DNA of 36,527 nucleotides from an uncultured bacterium (GTDB lineage Bacteria; Planctomycetota; UBA1135; GCA-002748355): assembly GCA_937858895.1 (NCBI GenBank), contig CALLZN010000229.1, positions 1-36,527 on the forward strand, read 5' to 3'. Of the stretch, positions 8,264-16,577 are shown in pieces. The stretch's first letter is position 1. Each line of letters opens with the position of its first letter. The notes beneath the pieces are model-generated. The model ran no database searches and was not told the DNA's origin. It saw only the letters and a program-made list of their open reading frames with translations. The position numbers and the translations under genes were made by a program.

Positions 8264-9295
8264 ATGACGAAGCACAAATTACTAGCAAGCTTCGCGCTCA
8301 CTGCCGCTGCAGCGGGCGCGACGGCGCAGGATGGACCCGCGCCTGAGTTCGGCACCATCGCGTGGCAGCGCGACTACGCCGCGGCCATCGACGCCGCCCA
8401 GGAAGCAGACAAGCCCGTGTTGCTGCTCTTCCAGGAAGTGCCTGGTTGAAGCACGTGTCGCGACTTCGGTGCTCACGTGCTGAGCCACCCACTGCTGAAG
8501 GAAGCTGCCGAGACGCTCTTCGTGCCGCTCGCGATCAAGAACAACACGAAGGACGACGCCGACGCCACAGTGCTCGCGCGCTTCGGTGAGAAAGCCTGGA
8601 ACAACCCGGTCGTGCGCTTCATCGACGCCAAGGCCAAGCCGCTCGCGCCCAAGCTCGATCGCGACTGGACCGCGCGGGCTCTCGCGAACGGCATGGTCAC
8701 AGCCTTGACGACGGCCAAGCGCCCGGTGCCCGCCTGGCTCAGCTTGCTCGCCCGCGAAGAAGAAGCGCGGCGCCGCGGCCTCGAACGCGCGGTCTTCTCG
8801 CAAGCTTGATTTTGGATCAGTGAGGCCGAGTTCGGCCTCCTGGACGCTGTCTTCCAAACGCGCGCGGGCTGGCTCGACAAGCACGAGGTCACCGAGGTCT
8901 GGTTCGATCCGCAGCGGATGCCATACGCGCTCCTGCTCGAGCACGGGCTACGCAAGGACTGCGCGCAACACCTCTGGACGACAACCGAGCAGCAGTTCGA
9001 AGCTGCGACCGAAAAGGTCGGCGACAAAGCGAAGCGCCTAGAAGCCGAACCGCGGCCCGACAAGGAGCCCAAGTACTACTTGCTGCAGAGTCCCTACAAG
9101 CACGTTCCGATGACCGCCGCTCAGGCGTCGCGTTGCAACGGCGCGCTCGCGCCGGGCGCGAAGAGCGCCCCGCAGCAGTGGTTGTCGCCACGGCAGATCG
9201 CGCTCCTCGAGCGCATCCAAAAGGCGCCGACGCGCAAGTGGCCGATCGCCGTCGACGTGCCGATCCTGCAGGCCTGGGCAAAGCTGCAGGGCTGA
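8264..9295 (+). CDS. Selenoprotein: thioredoxin-like (VPGU) / MsrA-like fusion with two selenocysteines
   Basis: 343 residues if both in-frame UGAs are read as Sec. A signal peptide (KLLASFALTAAAAGATAQ) precedes a thioredoxin-like domain: DKPVLLLFQEVPG, then UGA (8447-8449, residue 62), then STCRDFG, giving a U-S-T-C redox motif. The frame then reads HPLLKEAAETLFVPLAI. A second UGA (8807-8809, residue 182) sits in AVFSQA-U-FWISEAEFG, matching the G-C-F-W catalytic motif of peptide methionine sulfoxide reductase A, followed by AGWLDKHEVTEVWFDP as in MsrA. Both UGAs share one frame, exactly 120 codons apart, with coding-quality sequence on both sides. I recall a named VPGU thioredoxin-like selenoprotein family. 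Predicted role: periplasmic thiol or methionine-sulfoxide redox. The alternative, a gene broken twice, would not explain both stops falling on catalytic Cys positions. Confidence 0.88.
8450..8481 (+). promoter_or_regulatory. Candidate bacterial SECIS hairpin after first UGA
   Basis: AGCACGTG begins at the base after the UGA (8450-8457) and is matched by its exact complement CACGTGCT at 8474-8481. This gives a perfect 8-bp stem around a 16-base loop that contains GGU. Bacterial SECIS elements lie within the coding region just 3' of the UGA and bind SelB. The loop is larger than usual, so the fold needs checking. Confidence 0.55.
8822..8839 (+). promoter_or_regulatory. Candidate bacterial SECIS hairpin after second UGA
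   Basis: GAGGCCG (8822-8828) pairs perfectly with CGGCCTC (8833-8839) around the tetraloop AGTT. The loop lies about 20 bases after the UGA and contains GU, matching the placement and apical G-U of known bacterial SECIS hairpins such as that of E. coli fdhF. Confidence 0.7.
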
Positions 9296-9425
9296 GGCTC
9301 AGTAGCCGAGATTTCGTCGGACTTGCCGCTGCGAAATCGTCCGTTCTCGCGCTGGAGCGGCCATCGGGGGGGCCTTCGTTTGCCCCCCCATGTCCCATCC
9401 CCCCGCTACCACCGCAGGAACGACC

Positions 9426-11231
9426 GTGAAGAAACTCCTCCTCTGCGCCGCGCTCACCGCCATCTCGAGCGTCGTCGTTGCCCAAGACACCTGGCTCGTC
9501 GACTCAGGTTGGCTATCGACCCAGTATCCGCGAACCGTCTCGACGAGCGGAGTCGCGGCCGGTGACGTGATCGTGCTCGAAGTCAGCCTCAAGGCCGGAC
9601 CAACGGGTCCGAGCACCCAGATCGACGTTTCCACGTCGCAGGGCTTTCGACGTGTATCGCTGCGTCCCGGCACGCACGTTTTCCGGTACGTGTCTTCGGG
9701 CTCCTATGAGTCTGCGCGGTTCCAGATGAAGGGCTGGGACCGCGATGACTTCTCTCGCTTGCGCATCGGCCGCGAGCCGCGCCCGAACATCAGCGCGTCG
9801 CTGTCGCAACCGACGGCCGACCGGCGCGTCACCTACGGCTACTCCGTCGGCAACCGCGCGCTCCGCGTGTCGCGCGCTGTCTACGTCGAGCTCTGGGCGA
9901 TGAAGGGAAGCAACAAAGTTTCGCTTCTCGCACGGCAACAAGTGCAGACCGGAGCGAACTCGCGCGGCTCATTTGGGCTCACCCTCGCGCCGACTCTGCC
10001 GAACGGCGCGACGCACATCGCATGCCTCGTCGACCCTGGCGCTGTCGTCACGGAAAGCAATGAACGTGACAACAGCGTGACGGTAGCGCTCGCAAACCCC
10101 GCGCTGTCGTGTGAGTACGTGATCGAAAAGAACGGCTTCCAAGAGATTCAATATCTCCGCGTTCTCGTGCGAAACACGTCACCCACGACGCACATCTACC
10201 CGGTGCGTGTGCGTGTTGACTACACGCAACAAGACGCGAGCAAGACATGGCTCTACTACCGGCAGACCGAGCTGTTCAACAAGACCTACTCATACTTGCC
10301 AGCCAACGTTCAGATCGAGCACAAGATTCCGTGCTCATCGCTGCCGATGCCCAAGGGCGAAAGCACGCACGTCTTCGCGACGATCGAGGTCTCGACTGGG
10401 ATCGAGCTGGATGGTGGCGACAACAGCGTCGTGCGGCCGATCTCCATCGGACCCAAGTTCCGCCGCCTCGCAGGGCGGCGCGGAGTCGGCATCCACGAAC
10501 AGGTCCACCCTGAGGGCAACGCCTATGTCGTCGTCGTGCACATGGAAGACGCCAGGATCGCGAGTCAAGTCTCACCTGCCCCCATCCTCGCGCCCAATGG
10601 CACCCAAGCGTGGTGGAAGAGCCTTCTTGCCGGACGCAAACCCAATGAAGGCCTCGTCGCGATGTTCAATGGCACATACTTCGAGAAAGAACTTTGGTGG
10701 GCGCGTGGACTCGACTTCTCGCGGGGCCTCAAAGTGGATGGAAAGATCCACTCACAGCCAAAGAACGCACCGAACGGAACACCGTGGCAGATCACGCTGC
10801 ACCAGGGTTACATCGGGATACATCGCTACGACAAGCCGACGCAGGTCTACGCTGGCCCAACGGCACACATCATCGGAGCGCAAAGTGTCAAGCTACCGGC
10901 GCCCCACAAGAAGCAGACTTGGATCGCATTGCGCGACCCTGTCAAAGGCGGCCCCAATGGTGAGACATTGCACAAGACGGCGCTCTTCTTCACGACGCAG
11001 CGAAGCACGATGGCTCAGCCGGCCATCGCGACGAGCGTCATGCGTGGCCTGGCCGAGTCGCTTGGCTGCAATGTAGGAACGAGCCAGACACCCACCAACA
11101 TCGCGCTGATCGATGCTGGCGGCAGTCGCACGCTACGCTTCCGAGAAGACGACAGCGATGTGCGCATCGTGTCCGACCCAGCGAGCGCGCGCTTCCTGCC
11201 GCACGTCATCGGCATCTACGGCAAAAAGTAG
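9426..11231 (+). CDS. Secreted protein with CARDB-like repeats and phosphodiester-glycosidase-like C-terminus
   Basis: About 601 residues. I chose the GTG at 9426 because it opens a clean signal peptide (VKKLLLCAALTAISSVVVAQ) with AGGA a few bases upstream; an ATG at 9390 is possible. The middle has two Ig-like segments with CARDB-style endings (VDPGAVVTESNERDN, then ELDGGDNSVV). The last ~270 residues (LVAMFNGTYFEK, LKVDGKIHSQ, NIALIDAGGSRTL, HVIGIYG) loosely resemble the NAGPA/phosphodiester glycosidase fold, with its N-G-x-F and D-G-G-x-S elements. That assignment is weak. Probably an exported enzyme or binding protein acting on surface polymers. Tandem hairpins follow the stop codon. Confidence 0.75.
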   Translation: MKKLLLCAALTAISSVVVAQDTWLVDSGWLSTQYPRTVSTSGVAAGDVIVLEVSLKAGPTGPSTQIDVSTSQGFRRVSLRPGTHVFRYVSSGSYESARFQMKGWDRDDFSRLRIGREPRPNISASLSQPTADRRVTYGYSVGNRALRVSRAVYVELWAMKGSNKVSLLARQQVQTGANSRGSFGLTLAPTLPNGATHIACLVDPGAVVTESNERDNSVTVALANPALSCEYVIEKNGFQEIQYLRVLVRNTSPTTHIYPVRVRVDYTQQDASKTWLYYRQTELFNKTYSYLPANVQIEHKIPCSSLPMPKGESTHVFATIEVSTGIELDGGDNSVVRPISIGPKFRRLAGRRGVGIHEQVHPEGNAYVVVVHMEDARIASQVSPAPILAPNGTQAWWKSLLAGRKPNEGLVAMFNGTYFEKELWWARGLDFSRGLKVDGKIHSQPKNAPNGTPWQITLHQGYIGIHRYDKPTQVYAGPTAHIIGAQSVKLPAPHKKQTWIALRDPVKGGPNGETLHKTALFFTTQRSTMAQPAIATSVMRGLAESLGCNVGTSQTPTNIALIDAGGSRTLRFREDDSDVRIVSDPASARFLPHVIGIYGKK

Positions 11232-11241
11232 ATCGGTTGAG

Positions 11242-11290
11242 TGCGGGGGCCCGCAGCCGCGCGGTCATGACTCTCGTCAAGCCGCGCGGC
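11242..11290. terminator. Tandem hairpins between convergent genes, likely bidirectional terminator
   Basis: Two hairpins lie back to back. TGCGGG/CCCGCA (11242-11255) has a 2-base loop. A perfect 9-bp stem GCCGCGCGG/CCGCGCGGC (11256-11264 with 11282-11290) has an inner TGAC/GTCA stem. They fill the gap between the convergent stops at 11231 and 11314. There is no clear T-run, so termination is inferred from position and stability. Confidence 0.5.
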
Positions 11291-11313
11291 GCGGACTGCG
11301 CGCGAGCTGAGGC

Positions 11314-12462
11314 TCAGCGCGTGGGCGGCGTGTAGACCGGCGCGCCGGTCGAACCGCTACCGGTGATCTTGCCGAAGAGACCGCGCTCGGTCTCGAGGGT
11401 GACGGCGACTTCTTCGACTCCGGGTACGTTCACGACGTACTCGCTCCAGCCACCGCCTCAACACGAGGCGAAGCGACCGGACTCGACCGGTCGCTTCTTG
11501 CGGTCGTCGAAGACCGTGAGCTTCGGCGACTGGTTGTCGGGCGCCCACTCGATGTACTCTTCGCCAGCCTGGCCGTAGTAGTGCACCTTGGGCTGGACCG
11601 TGACCTTGTCGCCGACGACCTCGAAGCGGAAGTCAGCCTTGACCGTCCCGCCGATCGCGAGACTCGTGTCCGCATTCGTCTTGACCTCGATCGACTGCAT
11701 CTTGCCGGTCGCGAGGCGCGCCTGCTCCTTGCCCTTGGACAGGAAGCCGCCGCTGATCACGTACTTGCCGACGGGGACGACTTGCTTGCCGCTCTTCTCG
11801 AAGGCGAAGGAAACCTTGCCCGAGAGATCGGAGACGGTCGCGACCGCGAGCTTGCCCTTGGTCTGGATCGAGAAGTCGATGCTGCCCGTCTCGCCTTCGA
11901 AGGCGGTCAGCTTGACGTCGGTGCCATCCTCACTGACCTCGAGGTTCATCAACTCGTCGCGAAGGCTGACGACCTTCGAGAGGAAGCCGACGTTCTTCGA
12001 CTTGCCGATGATGAGACCATCGACGCCGTAGTCGTTCCAACGGCCATTGCCGTCGATGTCGACGACGGTGAAGGGAAGCCCAGCGACCTTGCCGGTCATG
12101 GTGCTGCTGGTCGAGTACTCCCAGTTCGCGCCCGACTTGCGGAAGCGCACACCGTAGTGCACATCCTTGCCGTCGCTCGTCTTCGCGCGCAGGGCGACGA
12201 AGCCACCGACACCCTTGACCTTCTCGTCGACTTGGCCGTCGCCGTCCTTGTCGACCATCAAGAAGATGCCGTCGGGTCCGTCGGCGTGAGCGAGGAAGCG
12301 TTCTCCCCCTTTATGTGGCACGGGGATGCCACCGTCGACCTTGGACCAGACTTCACGAGGAGTCGCGTAGTCCCAACGAGGGACGGGCCGCGGCTCGAGC
12401 GTCGCCGTGACGGCGTCGCTTGGGGCCGCGACCGCGGCCAGAATGCAAATCGTCAATGACAT
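11314..12462 (-). CDS. Putative new selenoprotein with vicinal Cys-Sec (SCUGGGW), secreted
   Basis: 382 residues if the UGA at 11458-11460 is Sec (residue 335). The start at 12462 has AGGAGG 8 bases upstream and opens a short signal peptide (MSLTICILAAVAAPSDA). Two Asp-rich calcium-type loops follow (VDKDGDGQVDE, DIDGNGRWNDYG), then a beta-rich region and HYYGQAGEEYIEWAPD. The frame reaches GRFASC-U-GGGWSEYVVNVPG and runs 47 more codons to TGA at 11314, ending APVYTPPTR. The post-UGA segment has normal codon use, resembles a beta domain, and carries a SECIS-like hairpin. The C-U pair recalls the GCUG redox centre of animal thioredoxin reductase, though here it is not terminal. I do not recognise the family. 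The alternative is a normal stop at 11458, giving a 334-residue protein. Confidence 0.72.
11424..11440 (-). promoter_or_regulatory. Candidate bacterial SECIS hairpin of the SCU selenoprotein
   Basis: On the minus strand GTACGT pairs perfectly with ACGTAC around the loop CGTGA, which contains GU. The loop lies about 24 bases 3' of the UGA, within the normal range for bacterial SECIS elements. The 6-bp stem is self-complementary, which is unlikely by chance at this spacing. Confidence 0.6.
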
Positions 12463-12592
12463 TGACATGTCCTCCTGAGAGTTTGTGGGGCGCATCTTAG
12501 CCGCGGGGCCTCGATCCGTCTGCCCCCCCTGCATCGTCTTCCCCCAGGCATCGACTCGAGCGACCGATGCCAACGAGGAGAGTTTTCCGCCC

Positions 12593-14278
12593 TCAGTCCA
12601 CGATCCTCAGAACCGGGTGGCCGTGCTCGGCCTTCATCGCTGCCTCGATCTCGGCGTCGAAGACGTTCCAGGTGGTCAAGGAGTCTTCGCTCTGGGGTTC
12701 GAGCAGCTGGGCCGCGATACGGGCCAAGCGCTGCGTCGCCGGGATCCAGACGGCGCCGGCCCTGATGCTGCGCTTCTGGGCGTCGACCGACCACGCGCCG
12801 ATGACACGGCGCTCGTAGTGCTTTTCGAAGGCGCGGCGCCCCTTGGGTGCCTCGCGCATCTCGAAGACCTGGCAGGGCTGCTCTTCGGCTGCCTCGAGGC
12901 GACGATGCTCGACGCCATGCAAGGCAAGCAGGTCGAGGAAGCGCTCGCTGGGATTCTCGACGACCCAGGCTCGAGGTAGCTCGATCACTTCGCTCGCGAC
13001 GAAGGCGACCTGCGTCGGGATCTTGACCGGCTCGACGCCGGGAACGCGCATCGAGCGACGACCGAGGCCTTCGATCGTCTCGTGCTTCAGGGTTCCGAGC
13101 AGGACCTCGTCGACGCGTGGCGCCTCGAGCTTGGTCGCGAAACGAAAGGTCAGCGCTTCGTCAGCACTCGGCGCGCGACAGCGTTCATCTGCCTTGGTCG
13201 CCAACTCGACGAGGTCCTTTCGATGCCGCACAGCCGCATGCAAAGTCTCGACGACGAAGGCGCGCGTCGCCGCCGTGCGCACAGGAAAACTATCGTAGCT
13301 GTAGGCCTCCGAGAGGACCGCGATGCGATTGCGCAGGCCGAAGTAGTTCGTGCCGAAGCGCGGGCGATGGTCGTAGGTCGCCCAACCACGCTCGGGCTTG
13401 CCCCCGACGAAGTTGCCATAATCGAAGACCCGCACTTTGTGGTTCCGCGCCATGGCTGCGCGAATCTCCGGCAAGAAGACCTTGCGCGTGAAGTCACGCT
13501 GGGCCTCGTCGACATTGACGGCGAGCGACGGGGCATAGGTCAACTCGTAGCCGTGCGCCGAACCGTTGGTCGTGTGCAGGTCCATGAAGAGGTCGGGATC
13601 GAGGGCGTCGATGAGGCCCAGCAAGGCACGACACTCTGGCGTGTCGACTTTGATGAAGTCGCGGTTCAGGTCGAAACCCTCGGCCGTGTGCCGCGTGCCG
13701 ACGCCTTTCTCTGGACCGTTCTGCTCGACGCGGTTCTTGCGATCGATGCGATCGTTCCCGTCGGGGTTGTAGACCGGCACGAAGATCAAGTGCGCGTGCT
13801 CGAGCAGGGCTTCGTGGCCGCCATGGGCGATCTCGCGCAGCAAGATCTGCACGGCCTCCTTACCTTCGACTTCACCAGCGTGGATGTTGGCGTTGACGAA
13901 GAGGCGCAGGAGCTTGGAGCCGCGCAGGGTCGCGAGGCGCTCGCGCGCCTCATCCGGCAGCGGGTCTTTCGAGGCGACGACGACGACGAGGTCGCGGCCC
14001 TCGGAGCTCTTACCGAAGACATGGCGAACCAAGCGCTTGCCGAAGGGCAAAGCCGCGAGCTTGTCGACGAAATCGAGAACCTCTGCATGCGTGCTCGTGC
14101 GCTGCCACTCGCTCGACTCCGGAACGGTCTTCGGTTCTTCCATGCCTTCGAAGCCTCGTGCGGTCAAACTCTGCGCGGTCGCGGAGCCTAGCGCTCCTAG
14201 CCCAAAAGCCGTGATGAGCGCCAGGAGTGCAGAGCGTCCACGACGAGAGCAAAGATGGTCTGAGAGAACAGTCTTCAT
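12593..14278 (-). CDS. Secreted M14-family zinc carboxypeptidase
   Basis: About 561 residues. A signal peptide (RSALLALITAFGLGALGSATAQ) is followed by the peptidase domain. The zinc ligands are visible as NANIHAGEVEGKEA (HxxE near residue 133) and the later His in FMDLHTTNG, and the catalytic Glu is likely in VLSEAYSY. VYNPDGNDR and DLNRDF are typical M14 sequences. A C-terminal domain of ~200 residues follows. Probably removes C-terminal residues from peptides outside the cytoplasm. ATG 14278 or 14287 are both possible. The start abuts the divergent ferredoxin start at 14277, so each promoter must lie inside the neighbouring gene. Confidence 0.88.
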   Translation of the reverse strand: MKTVLSDHLCSRRGRSALLALITAFGLGALGSATAQSLTARGFEGMEEPKTVPESSEWQRTSTHAEVLDFVDKLAALPFGKRLVRHVFGKSSEGRDLVVVVASKDPLPDEARERLATLRGSKLLRLFVNANIHAGEVEGKEAVQILLREIAHGGHEALLEHAHLIFVPVYNPDGNDRIDRKNRVEQNGPEKGVGTRHTAEGFDLNRDFIKVDTPECRALLGLIDALDPDLFMDLHTTNGSAHGYELTYAPSLAVNVDEAQRDFTRKVFLPEIRAAMARNHKVRVFDYGNFVGGKPERGWATYDHRPRFGTNYFGLRNRIAVLSEAYSYDSFPVRTAATRAFVVETLHAAVRHRKDLVELATKADERCRAPSADEALTFRFATKLEAPRVDEVLLGTLKHETIEGLGRRSMRVPGVEPVKIPTQVAFVASEVIELPRAWVVENPSERFLDLLALHGVEHRRLEAAEEQPCQVFEMREAPKGRRAFEKHYERRVIGAWSVDAQKRSIRAGAVWIPATQRLARIAAQLLEPQSEDSLTTWNVFDAEIEAAMKAEHGHPVLRIVD

Positions 14279-14615
14279 GAGCGACATAGGCTACGGGATT
14301 CACGTCTTCGTCTGTGAGAACGAACGTCCCGACGAGCACCCGCGCGGGTCGTGCACGCGGCGCGGCAGCAAGGACATCGGACTCTGGTTCAAGGACGCCC
14401 TGGTCCGTCACGGCATCAAGTCCGGCAACCGCATCAATCGCGCGGGATGCCTCGACTACTGCGAGCAAGGCCCCGTCGTCGTGATCTACGGCCGCGACGC
14501 CGGAAGCGGCTCTTGGTATGCGCCACGCTCGCGCGACGACGTCGAAGCGATCGTGCGCGAGCACCTCGTCCTCGGACAGCCCGTCGAACGCTTGCTCCTA
14601 CGACTCGAAGTATGA
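14277..14615 (+). CDS. Thioredoxin-like [2Fe-2S] ferredoxin
   Basis: 112 residues. Four cysteines fit the thioredoxin-like ferredoxin pattern: Cys13 (HVFVCENERP), Cys26 (PRGSC), and Cys58 and Cys62 (GCLDYCEQGP). The family carries one [2Fe-2S] cluster and serves as a cytosolic electron carrier. The stop overlaps the start of the formylglycine-generating enzyme gene by 4 bases (ATGA), implying translational coupling. The start is back to back with the M14 peptidase gene. Confidence 0.88.
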   Translation: MSDIGYGIHVFVCENERPDEHPRGSCTRRGSKDIGLWFKDALVRHGIKSGNRINRAGCLDYCEQGPVVVIYGRDAGSGSWYAPRSRDDVEAIVREHLVLGQPVERLLLRLEV

Positions 14616-15640
14616 ACGCTGCCAACTACTGTGCGCGTTGGGCGCGGCTCGCCGGCCTCTTGCTCGTGATCGGGGCCAACGCTTGTAGCGGCGAGAACAC
14701 GCCGACGGCGCCGCCGCCCGGCATGATCTGGGTCCAAGGTGGGACTTTCCGCATGGGCTCGGCTTCACCGCTCTCCTCGGAGCACGAAGGGCCGCCGCAT
14801 CAGGTCCGCGTCGACGGCTTCTTCCTCGATCGCTGCGAGGTCACGAACGCTGACTTCGAAAAGTTCGTCGCCGCGACCGGCTACGTGACGACGGCCGAAG
14901 TGGCACCCCGCGCCGAGGACATCCTCGCCCAACTGCCTCCTGGCACGCCCGCGCCCGCCGCCGAAGACCTCGTCCCGGGCTCGGTCGTGTTCTGCGAGCC
15001 ACCGCCAGGTGGGGGCCACCTCTCTTGGTGGAACTACGTCCGCGGCGCTGATTGGCGCCATCCCGAGGGGCCGACTTCGTCGATCGAAGGCCGTGGCAGC
15101 CATCCGGTCGTGCACGTCTCGTGGGACGACGCGAACGCCTACGCCAAGTGGGCAGGCAAGCGCCTTCCGAGCGAAGCCGAGTGGGAGTTCGCAGCGCGCG
15201 CGGGATCCGACAGCGAATACATCTGGGGGAACACGCGCGAAGTCGAAGGCCGCTACATGGCCAACATCTTCCAAGGCAAGTTTCCGATCGAGAACACGCG
15301 CGCCGACGGCTTCGCGGCGACGGCGCCAGTCGGGTCCTTCCCGCCCAACGCCTGGGGCTTCCACGACATGTCGGGCAACGTCTGGGAATGGACCGCCGAC
15401 TGGTACCGACCGGACACTTATGCCATGCGCGCAGCAGCGAAGCTCAGCGTGAATCCGCGCGGACCCGAATCTTCGTACGACCCGAACGAAGCGACCGTCC
15501 CGAAGCGAACGATCCGCGGTGGATCCTTCCTTTGCAGCGATTCCTACTGTCGGGGTTATCGGCCGAGCGCGCGCATGGCGTCGAGCGCGGACACCGGCCT
15601 CTGCCATACAGGGTTCCGCTGCGCGAAGTCTGCAAACTGA
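14612..15640 (+). CDS. Formylglycine-generating enzyme (SUMF1/FGE-sulfatase family), exported
   Basis: 342 residues. An N-terminal hydrophobic stretch ends ANACSGE, possibly a lipoprotein signal. The FGE-sulfatase domain has MIWVQGGTFRMGS, VDGFFLDRCEVTN, GKRLPSEAEWEFAARAG, DMSGNVWEWTADWY and GGSFLCSDSYC. Cys308 and Cys313 have the same spacing as the two catalytic cysteines of true FGE (336/341 in human), so this is probably an active oxidase converting a sulfatase Cys to formylglycine rather than a generic SUMF1 fold. It overlaps the ferredoxin gene by 4 bases. The next gene starts 26 bases downstream. Confidence 0.9.
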   Translation: MNAANYCARWARLAGLLLVIGANACSGENTPTAPPPGMIWVQGGTFRMGSASPLSSEHEGPPHQVRVDGFFLDRCEVTNADFEKFVAATGYVTTAEVAPRAEDILAQLPPGTPAPAAEDLVPGSVVFCEPPPGGGHLSWWNYVRGADWRHPEGPTSSIEGRGSHPVVHVSWDDANAYAKWAGKRLPSEAEWEFAARAGSDSEYIWGNTREVEGRYMANIFQGKFPIENTRADGFAATAPVGSFPPNAWGFHDMSGNVWEWTADWYRPDTYAMRAAAKLSVNPRGPESSYDPNEATVPKRTIRGGSFLCSDSYCRGYRPSARMASSADTGLCHTGFRCAKSAN

Positions 15641-15665
15641 AGCCCACAAACTACGGAGGCCGACC

Positions 15666-16502
15666 TTGTCCTCGCCACGAAGTCTCTCTGTTCTCGCCGT
15701 GACCCTCGCAGTCGCGGCCCTCGCGTTGTCCACCTGGCACAGCAATCGATCGACCAGCGCAACGCAGGACGGTGCTGGAGTGAGTGCTGACGAGCAACTC
15801 GTAGCTCGCATCGCGAGCCTCGAGGCGAGGATCGACGCAACGAACGCGCAAGTCGGCAGCCTCGCCGCCCGCAGCGACGACGCGCCCCTCGTCGTAAAGG
15901 ACCGAAGGCTCGAAGACAGCGAGTCACGAGCAACGGTCGAGAACAGCGCCGCCAGCGACAAGATGAAGGCACGCCTCCTGGGAATCGAAACACGCCTGAG
16001 CGCGGTCGAGCGGAGCCTCGAGGCGGCCAAGACCGCAGAAGCCAGTTCAAAGCGCCCCCCGCTGTCGAGCGCCGAACGAGAAGCAGCCGCACAAGAAGAA
16101 CGTTTGCGTGTCGCAGCTCGACAAGCCGAAGCCCTCGACCCGAGCCTGGATACGGCGAAGCGCCTCGAAGCCCTGCGCGACCTGCGCGGCACACCCGGTG
16201 CAAGAAGTCCAGCGGTCGTCGCCGCCATGATCGCCATGGCCCAAACATCGACGGACGCAGCCGTGCGCGCCGACGTGTGGCGACAGATGAGCGGCGCGAA
16301 GGACGTCGCCCTGGTCCCAGCGATGCTCCACGCCGTCCTGCACGATGCGGACCCGAAGCCACGCGAGGAAGCGGCTGAGACACTCGGTGACTTCCTCGAC
16401 CACCCCGGCGTGCGAGAAACGCTGGAGCGCGTGGCCGCGCAGGACGCAGACGCGGATGTGCAACGGCAAGCGCGGCGATCGTTGACGCCGCGGCGACGCT
16501 AG
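15666..16502 (+). CDS. Membrane-anchored coiled-coil / HEAT-repeat protein
   Basis: About 278 residues. I chose the TTG at 15666 because GGAGG lies 6 bases upstream and it directly opens the N-terminal membrane anchor (LSVLAVTLAVAALALSTW). An ATG at 15519 would run through the end of the preceding gene. The middle is coiled coil (DEQLVARIASLEARIDA, IETRLSAVERSLEAAK). The C-terminus has HEAT-like pairs (SPAVVAAMIAMAQ, LVPAMLHAVLHD, REEAAETLGDFLDHPG). It is probably a periplasmic scaffold in the same transcript as the FGE gene. I do not recognise a specific family. Confidence 0.78.
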   Translation: MSSPRSLSVLAVTLAVAALALSTWHSNRSTSATQDGAGVSADEQLVARIASLEARIDATNAQVGSLAARSDDAPLVVKDRRLEDSESRATVENSAASDKMKARLLGIETRLSAVERSLEAAKTAEASSKRPPLSSAEREAAAQEERLRVAARQAEALDPSLDTAKRLEALRDLRGTPGARSPAVVAAMIAMAQTSTDAAVRADVWRQMSGAKDVALVPAMLHAVLHDADPKPREEAAETLGDFLDHPGVRETLERVAAQDADADVQRQARRSLTPRRR

Positions 16503-16530
16503 CCCGGGCACTGCGAGCGAAAACTGCTCC

Positions 16531-16557
16531 GGCTCGCCCATCTCAGGCTCGCCCATC
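16531..16557. repeat. Short tandem direct repeat
   Basis: GGCTCGCCCATC occurs twice (16531-16542 and 16546-16557), separated by TCA, in the gap between convergent genes. No function is evident. Confidence 0.5.
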
Positions 16558-16577
16558 CGCGGCTCTTCAGGACGTGC

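Noticed and set aside
8447..8809. Double-Sec gene as a pseudogene or sequencing errors
   Set aside because: Two stops in the same frame, both on active-site positions and both followed by hairpins, with intact coding sequence between, are not expected from random damage.
16047..16556. Minus-strand frame beginning MGEPEMGEPEQ
   Set aside because: The repeat comes from the short direct repeat in the gap, and the rest is antisense to the HEAT protein gene.
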